Assembly (NCBI RefSeq): GCF_004634385.1
Contig: NZ_CP037895.1
Location: 434,001-498,000, forward strand
Length of the DNA: 64,000 nucleotides
Reading direction: 5' to 3'
Source: Thermaerobacter sp. FW80
Lineage (GTDB): Bacteria; Bacillota; Sulfobacillia; Thermaerobacterales; Thermaerobacteraceae
Below are positions 1 through 7,304 of this stretch, piece after piece; positions within the stretch are counted from its first letter, which is position 1; the number at the start of each line of letters is the position of its first letter. The notes under the pieces are model-generated. The model searched no databases. It worked only from the letters and a program-made list of their open reading frames with translations, and was not told where the DNA came from. The translations under genes were made by a program, and so were the position numbers.

Positions 1-1058
1 GCCTCCCGGTCCCGCCGCGAGCGCAGCGGCGGGTTCATCTTCCAGTGGGGGTGGAACCCGGCCGCCGCCACGTCCTCGTCGCAGAGCAGCAGGTGGTGGG
101 GCGTGACCTCCACGGTCACCGGGATGCCCCGCGCCTTGCCCCAGCGCACCAGATCCAAGGTGGCGGCGGCGCTGGCGTGGAGCACGTGCAGGCGCGCCCC
201 CGCCCGCTCGGCCAGCAGCAGGTCCCGGGCCACCATCACCGTCTCGGCGGTGTCCGGGATGCCGGGCATCCCCGCGGCCGCCGCCACCGCCCCGGCATGC
301 ATGGCGCCGCCAGCGCTGAGCTCCGGTTCCTCGGCATGGACCAGGACGGGCAGCCCCGCCGCCGCCGCCCCCTCCAGCACCCGCGCCATGACGCCGGCCC
401 GCGCGATGGGCCGGCCGTCGTCGGTGACGGCCACCGCCCCCGCCGCCTTCAGGGCGCCGTAGGGGGCGGGCTCGTCCCCGGCCAGGCCGCGGGTGGCGGC
501 GGCCACGACGTGGACGCGCACCGGCGCCTCGGCCGCGGCCTTCATGGCGAGCCATTCCACGCGGATGGCGTCGTCCAGCGGCGGGCGGGTGTTGGGCATG
601 CAGGCCACCGCCGTGAAGCCCCCCGCCGCCGCCGCGGCGCCGCCCGTCGCCAGCGTCTCCTTGTGGGTCTCACCGGGCGTGCGCAGGTGGACGTGGGGGT
701 CGATGAGCCCGGGCACCACCCAGAGCCCGCGGGCGTCGAGGACGTGGACCGAAGGGGATGCGCCGGTCGACCCGGCGGGTGCGACGGCGGCAGCCCGGGC
801 CGGCCGCCCGTCCCCGTCGGCTCCCCGTGCGCGGCGGGTGCCGATCCCGCCGGCGGCGGGGGCGGCAGGGGCCGGTTCGTCGGATGGGCTCGGAGGAGCC
901 GATCCGCCGGGGACCGTCACCCGGGCGACCGCCTCCGCGTTCGGCAAGGGCGCGCCGGCGTAGACGATGCGTCCCGCCTCGATCACCACGTCGCCGGGAC
1001 CGTCCAGGCCCTGGCTGGGGTCGATCACCCGGCCGCCGCGGATCCACAGGCGCGTCAT
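1..1058 (-). CDS. pyrC: Dihydroorotase, C-terminus cut by window edge
   Basis: Zn-dependent amidohydrolase that cyclises carbamoyl-aspartate to dihydroorotate in pyrimidine synthesis. The minus strand is open from an ATG at 1058 to the window edge (about 352 codons). The metal-binding DPHVHLRTPGE motif lies near residue 120 and MPNTRPPLD follows it; both are typical of PyrC. A Pro/Ala-rich insert of about 50 residues precedes the metal motif and is unusual. GGAGGTGG about 8 bases upstream is a good ribosome site. The ATG overlaps the pyrB stop (ATGA), so translation is probably coupled. Further pyr genes would be expected beyond position 1. Confidence 0.93.
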   Translation of the reverse strand, partial: MTRLWIRGGRVIDPSQGLDGPGDVVIEAGRIVYAGAPLPNAEAVARVTVPGGSAPPSPSDEPAPAAPAAGGIGTRRARGADGDGRPARAAAVAPAGSTGASPSVHVLDARGLWVVPGLIDPHVHLRTPGETHKETLATGGAAAAAGGFTAVACMPNTRPPLDDAIRVEWLAMKAAAEAPVRVHVVAAATRGLAGDEPAPYGALKAAGAVAVTDDGRPIARAGVMARVLEGAAAAGLPVLVHAEEPELSAGGAMHAGAVAAAAGMPGIPDTAETVMVARDLLLAERAGARLHVLHASAAATLDLVRWGKARGIPVTVEVTPHHLLLCDEDVAAAGFHPHWKMNPPLRSRRDRE

Positions 1059-2437
1059 CGGCGGCCCACCTCCGCCCCGGCCCGCCCCCGGCCGTTGGCC
1101 ACGACCGGCCTGCGGGCCCCGGCCGCGCATTCCGGCGGGGCCACAGCGACGCCGCCCGCCTCCGCGCGGTGCGACTCCGCACGCTGACCTGCCGCCGCCC
1201 ATGGGGCCTCCGCGGCGCGTTCGTCCGCCCCAAGGCGTTCGGCTGCTCCGGAACCGGACGGTTCGTCCTCGTCCCCGGCGGGTCCGTCCTCACCACCCGC
1301 GGGCTCGTCCACCGCTCCTTCCGGACGAACCGGCCCCAGGGCCCACTCCAGCACGGCCATGCGCGCCGCCACGCCGCAGCGCACCTGGTCTTCGACGACG
1401 CAACGCGGGTCGTCCATCACCGCGGGGTCGAGCTCGATGCCGCGGTTCACCGGGCCGGGGTGCATCAGGATGGCATCGGGCCGGGCCCGTTCCAGTTGCC
1501 GGGGGCCGATGCCCCAGCCGCGGCGGTATTCCCCCAGGTCGGGCAGCACCCCCGCCAGGCGCTCCCGCTGGATCCGCAAGGCCATCACCACGTCGGCCGC
1601 GTCCAGGGCCTCGTCGAGGCAGGTCGTGACGGTCACGCCCGGGCAGGGCGGGGCCGCGGGCACGAGGCCGGGAGGACCGCAGAGCCAGACCTCGGCACCC
1701 AGCCGCGCCAGCAACAGGGCGTTGGACCGCGCCACCCGGCTGTGGCGCACGTCGCCGACGATGGCGACCTTGAGCCCTGCCAGTCGCCCCTTGTGGCGGA
1801 GGATGGCCAGGGCGTCCAGGAGGGCCTGGGTCGGGTGCTCGCCGGTGCCGTCGCCGGCGTTGATCACCGGGACGCCGAGCACCGTCGCCGCGTACGCCGC
1901 GGCCCCCGTCACGGGGTGACGCAGGATCACCGCGTCGAACCCGAGGGCCTCGCAGGTGCGCAAGGTGTCGCGCAGCCCCTCGCCCTTCTGCACGCTGCTG
2001 CGCGCCACGGGCAGGTCGAAGGGGGCCGCGCCCAGCAGATGGGCGGCCACGTGGAAGGATTGGGCGGTGCGGGTGCTGTTCTCGTAGAAGAGGGTGACGA
2101 TGCGGCGGCCGGCCAGGGGAGCGGAGGTGAGCGGTCGTCCGCCGCCGCGCTCCAGGGCGGCCAGCATCCGCCGGGCGCGGCTCAGGAGGTCTTCCAGGTC
2201 GGCGATCGACAGGGCGGCGATGCCGGTGAGGGAACGGGAACGCCCCGCGGACCCGGAGCGGACCAGGGCGGATGGATCGGGGTGGATGGATCGCCCCGGC
2301 CCATGGAGGGGTCGTTCAAGAGTCCCCCCGTCCCCGGGCGCGGCGACGCCGGCCGTCTTCGCCACCGGCGCCGGGCCGGGTCGCTGCGGCAACCGTGCGG
2401 CGGGCCAAATGGACTGGGGCGTCGTCCCGGCTGGCAC
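1055..2437 (-). CDS. pyrB: Aspartate carbamoyltransferase catalytic subunit
   Basis: Condenses carbamoyl phosphate with aspartate. Visible signatures are the carbamoyl-phosphate loop FYENSTRTAQSF (near residue 120), HPTQALLD, and MHPGPVNRG near the end of the fold. The domain starts near residue 70 (LTGIAALSIADLEDLL) and ends near 380, leaving a Pro/Glu/Ala-rich tail of about 80 residues that carries two copies of the GGTTCGTCC word. The start is uncertain. The GTG at 2437 is chosen because GGGAGG lies 7 bases upstream and it is the first good site after the leader terminator; a GTG at 2365 is an alternative. There is no ATG close to the domain. It lies upstream of pyrC with a 4-base overlap. 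Confidence 0.9.
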   Translation of the reverse strand: MPAGTTPQSIWPAARLPQRPGPAPVAKTAGVAAPGDGGTLERPLHGPGRSIHPDPSALVRSGSAGRSRSLTGIAALSIADLEDLLSRARRMLAALERGGGRPLTSAPLAGRRIVTLFYENSTRTAQSFHVAAHLLGAAPFDLPVARSSVQKGEGLRDTLRTCEALGFDAVILRHPVTGAAAYAATVLGVPVINAGDGTGEHPTQALLDALAILRHKGRLAGLKVAIVGDVRHSRVARSNALLLARLGAEVWLCGPPGLVPAAPPCPGVTVTTCLDEALDAADVVMALRIQRERLAGVLPDLGEYRRGWGIGPRQLERARPDAILMHPGPVNRGIELDPAVMDDPRCVVEDQVRCGVAARMAVLEWALGPVRPEGAVDEPAGGEDGPAGDEDEPSGSGAAERLGADERAAEAPWAAAGQRAESHRAEAGGVAVAPPECAAGARRPVVANGRGRAGAEVGRR

Positions 2438-2472
2438 GATCTCGCCTCCCGATCGCCCCGTCCCGCAGGCAC

Positions 2473-2501
2473 AAAAAAACTTCTTGCCCGCCGGCAAGAA
2501 G
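2473..2501 (-). terminator. Attenuator terminator in the pyr leader
   Basis: On the minus strand CTTCTTGCC pairs with GGCAAGAAG around a CGGG-type loop and is followed directly by seven T residues. It lies between the pyr promoter and the pyrB start, where only an attenuator makes sense. Confidence 0.85.
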
Positions 2502-2644
2502 TCGCTGGTGGCAGCGCGGCGCGGCGCCTCACGAACCCCGCCGGTCCTGCCCCGGCCCGCCGGCTGTGCCGGCGCCACCGGTTGCCCCGGCACCGCCGCC
2601 CGGCACCTGGCCGGGCGGCCTGGGCCGCGCCACCCGTATGGCTC

Positions 2645-2672
2645 CTTACCGGCCTCACGGGACCAGTTTAAA
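2645..2672 (-). promoter_or_regulatory. PyrR-binding RNA element of the pyr leader
   Basis: The minus-strand RNA reads UUUAAACUGGUCCCGUGAGG and continues with CCGGUAAGG. This closely matches the PyrR anti-antiterminator consensus (UCCNGNGAGGY within a stem), which in Bacillus lies at the same place in pyr leaders. By family knowledge, PyrR bound to UMP stabilises this stem and lets the downstream terminator at 2473-2501 form. The pyrR gene is not in the window. Confidence 0.75.
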
Positions 2673-2695
2673 GGGGCGTTTTTTGCTCGGGGCCA

Positions 2696-2724
2696 ATGCT
2701 AGCACGAGCGATTGGGGCTGTCAA
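2696..2724 (-). promoter_or_regulatory. pyr operon promoter
   Basis: Minus-strand TTGACA (2719-2724) and TAGCAT (2696-2701) are separated by exactly 17 bases, a near-consensus sigma-A promoter. Transcription would begin just before the PyrR element. Confidence 0.85.
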
Positions 2725-2986
2725 GACGAAAAGGCCGGCCAGCTGACGCAGCGCCCGCACCCGCTCGCGGTCCGCGAGGCCGTCGTGCGGGGTGGCAGCG
2801 AGTCTGGGTGTCCCGGTGACCAAGGGTCGCTGCGGCGTGGTGGATTACGCAGCGTTCTGCAGCAGCACAGGACGCGCAACCGCTCGGCGTCGTCGACCAC
2901 GGACGGGACACCCCCACGGTGCCCTCTGCGGGTCGCCCGGCGACATCCAACGCAACCTGGAAACCGCCCAGGCCAGGATAGGCATA
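2725..2986. other. Intergenic gap between ATPase gene and pyr promoter
   Basis: No convincing coding sequence was seen on either strand. The stretch near 2980-3030 is unusually AT-rich for this DNA and covers the last codons of the ATPase reading frame. Confidence 0.5.
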
Positions 2987-5797
2987 TTACACTTTGCCTA
3001 TTTTGCTTAGAAATCGAAATGGCGATTTGATTTCCCAACGGCCGCCCGTGTCACCGAAGGCACGACGGCTACCCCGCGGTCCGCCCTCCACCGTCCCCGC
3101 CCGCAGCACCCGAACCGCGTTCAGCACTGCCAGCAGGGCGACGCCGACGTCGGCGAAGACCGCCTCCCACAGGGTGGCCCCGCCCACGGCACCCAGGACG
3201 GCGAACGCCGCCTTGACGCCCAGCGCCAGGGCGACGTTCTGCAGCACCACCCGGCGGGTGGCGCGGGCGACGGTGACCGCCGCGGCCAGGCGCCCGGGGT
3301 CGTCATCCATGATCACCACGTCGGCCGCCTCGATGGCGGCGTCGGAGCCGAGCCCGCCCATGGCGACCCCCACCGCGGCCCGTGCCAGGACCGGGGCGTC
3401 GTTGATCCCGTCGCCCACGAAGGCCACGGCCGGCCGGCCCCGCCGCGACAGCCACCCGTCCAACCCGGGCGCGCGCCGGCCCCGCCGCGACCATCACCCA
3501 TCCGCCCTCGGCTCGTGCCGGCCCAGCCGCTCCAGCTGCTCCAGGGCAGCCACCTTCTCATCGGGCAGCAGCCCGGCCCGTACCTCGTCGAGGCTCAAGG
3601 CGGCCGCCACCGCCCGGGCCACCTCGGGCCGGTCGCCCGTCAGCATGACCTGCCGCCGGATGCCGAGGCGTCGCAGGGCCCGGATGGCCTCCACCGAGCC
3701 GGGCTTCAGCCGATCGGCGATGACGATCCGCCCCACCAGCCGGCCGTCGACGGCGACCAGGACCTCGGTGCCGCCCGGACCGTCCGCCGCACCGTCCGTC
3801 TCCGTACCGACGCGGCAGCGGCCGACCCCCTTCCCCGACCGCGCCTCCGACGCTGCGGGAGGCGGGGGCGCCGTCCCCGGCTCAACCCTCCGCGGTCCGC
3901 CTTCACCGCGGCTCCCGGCAGCACCGGCGATGGCGCGAGCGCCACCGGAGGGAGCACCACCGGAAGCCTTGGCACCGCCAAACCCGCTCGCCTCTCCTGC
4001 CACCCCGGTCACGCCACCATCGCGCCCCTCGGCGCAACCGCCTCCCGTTGGGCACCCGCTCACCGCGACAGCGCCCGCGGGGGCAGGGAACCTCAGCCCG
4101 AGCCGCTCGCCGTCTGCCAGGTCGACCCCCTCTTGCCGGAGGAACCGGGCGCTGCCGACCCACACCCGGTGACCGTCCACCCGGGCGCGCACGCCCCGCC
4201 CGGCCAGTTCCTCCACCTCCGCGACGCGACCCGGATCCACCGGCCGGCCGTAGGCACGGGCGATGGCGGCGGCGATGGGATGTCCCGACGCCGCCTCGGC
4301 GTGGGCCGCGAGTTCCACCACCCGCTCGGGTGTCGTCCCGTCACAGGCGCGGACGGCCACCACCTCGTATTCGCCCCGGGTCAAGGTGCCCGTCTTGTCC
4401 CAGACCACCGCATCCAGCCGCGCCAGCGCATCCAGGTAGTGGGCGCCCTTCACCAGCACGCCCTGCCGCGAGGCCGCCCCCAAACCCGCGAAGTAGCCCA
4501 GGGGCACCGACAAGACCAGAGCGCAGGGGCAAGCGATCACCAGCAGGACCAGCGCCCGCCGCACCGCCTCGCCCCACCCCATCCCGGGCACCACGAGCGG
4601 CGGCACCACGGCCAGGGCCACGGCCACCGCCACCACCGCGGGGGTGTAGTACCGCGCGAAGGTGGTGATGAAGCGCTCGGTGGGCGCCTTGCGCGCAGCC
4701 GCCCGCTCCACCAGCTCCAGGACCCGCACCACCTGGGACGCGCCGAAGGGCCGGCTCACGCGCACGGTCAGGACGCCACGGACGTTCACCATGCCGGCCA
4801 GGACCTCGTCGCCGGGTTCGACCCGCCGGGGCACCGCCTCGCCCGTCAGGGCCGACGTGTCCACGAAGGACGAACCGGCCGTCACCCGACCGTCCAGCGG
4901 GATCCGCTCCCCCGGCCGCACCTCGATCGCCTCGCCCACCGCCACGGCGGCGGGGTCCACCGTCTCCAGCACCCCACCCCGGCGGACGCGGGCGAACTCG
5001 GGGCGCAGGTCCAGGAGGGCGCGGATGGACCGGCGGGAGCGCTGCACGGCCAGGTCCTGGAAGAACTCGCCCACGGTGTAGAAGAGCATCACGGCCACCG
5101 CCTCCGGCAGTTCGCGCAGGGCGATGGCCCCCAGGGTGGCCGCGGTCATGAGGAAGTTCTCGTCGAAGACCTCCCCGCGCCGGAGGTTGCGCAGGGCGGC
5201 GGTCAGCACGCCGCGGCCGACGCCGAGGTAGACCGCCAGCAGGACGGCGTCCGCCAGCAACCCCAGCGGCGTCCCGGCGAACCGCCGATGGACGAGCGCC
5301 GCGGCGGCGAAGAGCACCGTGGCGAGCCCGAGCGCCGCCAGGCGCCGCCGCATCGCCCGGCGTTCGTCCGCTTCCGCGTCGCCGACGGCCCCCGCGCCCC
5401 GGTGCGCCCCCTCCCGCAGTCCGGCTCCGCCGGCCGGCGCGGCCGCCGCGGCCCCTTGGGCCGGTTCGTCCCGCATCGCGAAGCACGGACCGCCCCCGCC
5501 GGCCGGGCGATCCCCCAACCGGGTGGACGAACCGGCCTCCGTCGCCGCGCCACCGCGCTCCCGGCCCGGCGCGGCAGGACGGTCCAGCAGCCGGGCGCCC
5601 GGCTCCACCCGGGCGACGATGGCCCGGGCCCGCTCGAGCCCGTCGGGCGGCAGCAGCACCGCGCCCGTGGCGACGTCGACGGTGGCATCTTCGAAGCCCG
5701 GCTCCCGGCGCAGCGCGTCCTCGATGCGCTGGGCGCAGCGGGCGCAGTCCACGCCGACCAGCGGGTAGGCTTGCAGCGTCCGATTGGGCAAGTCCAT
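2987..5797 (-). pseudogene. Zn/Cd/Pb P1B-type ATPase interrupted by in-frame TGA
   Basis: Heavy-metal efflux ATPase of the CadA/ZntA group. From the ATG at 5797 it shows an HMA domain (GVDCARC), transmembrane helices, the IACPCALVLSVPLG metal site and the DKTGTLT phosphorylation site. After codon 767 the frame meets TGA (3494-3496). The same frame then continues for 168 codons with VGDGINDAP and the last two membrane helices (ADVGVALLAVLNAVRVLR). Without that part the hinge and ATP site are lost, so the 767-residue product should be inactive unless the stop is read through or is a sequence error. The stop lies in a 42-base tandem duplication in a nonconserved linker. A Gly/Ala-rich linker of about 100 residues is also inserted in the nucleotide-binding region. 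Confidence 0.85.
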
Positions 5798-5953
5798 CGA
5801 CGTCCCTTCCGCCGACGTCCCCGCAGCGGCCAATCGCATACGTCCCCCCAGCGGCAGCCCGCGCCGTCCGATCCGGTCCGATCGGGGCGCGGGGACCCCC
5901 GGCGTGCGACCACGCTGCCCATGCCGCCTGGGCGCCGGCAAGCCGTCCGGCGG

Positions 5954-6322
5954 TCAGCGGTCTTCCGCGTAGTGCTCCTGGGCGACCTGGATCAGCCGCA
6001 GCACGTGGTCATCGGCCAGCGAATAGTAGACGTTCTTGCCCTCCCGCCGGTACTTGACCAGCCGCATGGCCCTCAGCAGGCGCAGGTGGTGCGAGACGGC
6101 GGGCAGGGACAGATCCAGCAGGGTCGCCAGGTCGCACACGCAGAGTTCCGCCTCCGCCAGCACGTAGACGATCTTGGTCCGCGTCTCGTCGGCCAGCACC
6201 CCGAACAGCTCGGACAGGCCGGCCACCTCCAGCAGCCGGTCCCGCAGACGGGCGACCTGCTCCGCGTGGGGGTCGAAGCGAAGGCACACGTCCCGCCGCG
6301 CCGCGTCGGGTTGGACGCTCAC
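5954..6322 (-). CDS. ArsR/SmtB-family metal-sensing repressor, CadC-like
   Basis: Winged-helix repressor expected to release DNA when Zn, Cd or Pb binds. ELCVCDLA is the CXC metal site of the CadC group, LSLPAVSHHLRLLR is the recognition helix, and REGKNVYYSL is the wing. The N-terminal Cys in RRDVCLRF also fits CadC. The chosen GTG at 6322 has GGAGGG 7 bases upstream and gives 122 residues, the usual CadC length. An ATG at 6394 in the same frame lacks a good ribosome site. It precedes the P-type ATPase on the same strand and probably controls it. Confidence 0.88.
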   Translation of the reverse strand: MSVQPDAARRDVCLRFDPHAEQVARLRDRLLEVAGLSELFGVLADETRTKIVYVLAEAELCVCDLATLLDLSLPAVSHHLRLLRAMRLVKYRREGKNVYYSLADDHVLRLIQVAQEHYAEDR

Positions 6323-6378
6323 CGGGGAACCCTCCAGACCGCAGGCCGCGGCGCCCCGCGCACCTGCGCAACCTGTCA

Positions 6379-6394
6379 ATGATTCCACAATCAT
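6379..6394. promoter_or_regulatory. Probable ArsR operator (inverted repeat)
   Basis: ATGATT-CCAC-AATCAT is a perfect 6-base inverted repeat just downstream of the promoter at 6407-6435. A second related half-site (ATCAT...ATGAT) spans 6390-6411. The position over the transcription start fits repression by the adjacent ArsR protein; the assignment is inferred. Confidence 0.55.
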
Positions 6395-6406
6395 CGAATC
6401 GTTTTC

Positions 6407-6435
6407 ATGATAGGTCGGCCCCTCGGGTCGGTCAA
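6407..6435 (-). promoter_or_regulatory. Promoter of arsR-ATPase unit
   Basis: Minus-strand TTGACC (6430-6435) and TATCAT (6407-6412) have a 17-base spacer. This AT-rich island stands out from its surroundings. Confidence 0.7.
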
Positions 6436-6589
6436 CGGGCGAAACGCGTCCGCACCGGCCCGCGGTTCGCCCCACCCGGAGGGGGGCCCCTACCCCCGGA
6501 CGCAAACTCTCAGCACCGGCGTCCGCCCGCTGGCCGTGGGAGGCGATCGACAGGCGGACCCTGGCGGCGGAGGCCATCGACGGGCGGTG

Positions 6590-7195
6590 CTAGACCGGGA
6601 TGGGCCGGTGCCCGCCGGTGCGGCGGGCGATGCGGGCGAAGTAGAAGCGGTGGAGGTTGCCCTCCCGCTGGTGGACGCAACGCAGGCCGAGGCGAGCGGC
6701 GATGCGCTCGAACTGGCCGTAGTAGAAGGCGTGCCACCGGTTGCGGTCGATGCCGAAGCGGGCCAGCAGGTCGTCGTCGGTGGGCGGCGGCTCCAGCTCC
6801 AGGCGGGCGATGCCCCCCTCGTCCCGAACCGTCACCACCCGGTCGCCCCCCGCCGTGACCATCTGGGCCAGGGCCTGGGCGAACTCCCATCCCGAGCAGT
6901 GGCGCAGGGGCTCCCACGTCTTCGCCACCCGATCGCCCAGGTACCGCGCCAGATCGTCCGGCCCCTCCCCCCGTTCCTCGGCGTACCGGAGAAACAGCAT
7001 CAGGTACCCGCGCAGGTTGGCACGGGCGATGAGGAGTTGCTGCTCCAGGGCGGCGGGGTCGGGCTGGGCTCCGGGCGACGTGCCGGGCTGAGGGTCCACC
7101 GTCTCACCCGCGGCCGGCGGCTTGAAGCGACGTGCCGCGGCCACGGCCCCATTGTAAGGCAAGGCCGGCCGCCGTCGCCAAGGGGAAGCCGGCAT
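6590..7195 (-). CDS. Hypothetical protein
   Basis: Family not recognised. After a nonconserved N-terminus of about 45 residues it looks like a soluble helical protein: an ALEQQLLIARANLRGYLMLFLRY helix, a middle segment with GGDRVVTVRDEGG beta-like strands, and an aromatic C-terminal part (WHAFYYGQFERIAARLGL). No signal peptide or membrane segment is visible. A TACAAT-like box at about 7155 may be the promoter, in which case the true start lies downstream of the 7195 start given here. Confidence 0.6.
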   Translation of the reverse strand: MPASPWRRRPALPYNGAVAAARRFKPPAAGETVDPQPGTSPGAQPDPAALEQQLLIARANLRGYLMLFLRYAEERGEGPDDLARYLGDRVAKTWEPLRHCSGWEFAQALAQMVTAGGDRVVTVRDEGGIARLELEPPPTDDDLLARFGIDRNRWHAFYYGQFERIAARLGLRCVHQREGNLHRFYFARIARRTGGHRPIPV

Positions 7196-7304
7196 CTCAG
7201 CGACTGCGCCCTCGCCTTCCCCTCGTCCTCCCGGCGTCCTGCCGGCGGAGCCCTGCCGGGGCCATGGGAGCGGCGCGTCGGCGGCCCGAGGGGACCCGCT
7301 GCGG

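Noticed and set aside
3494-3496. ATPase TGA read as selenocysteine
   Set aside because: The duplicated copy has Trp at this spot, the site is a nonconserved linker without a redox motif, and no convincing SECIS hairpin follows.
3515-6382. 955-codon plus-strand open frame opposite the ATPase and arsR genes
   Set aside because: It is antisense to clear P-type ATPase and ArsR motifs and has no recognisable domain; long shadow frames are expected in very GC-rich DNA.
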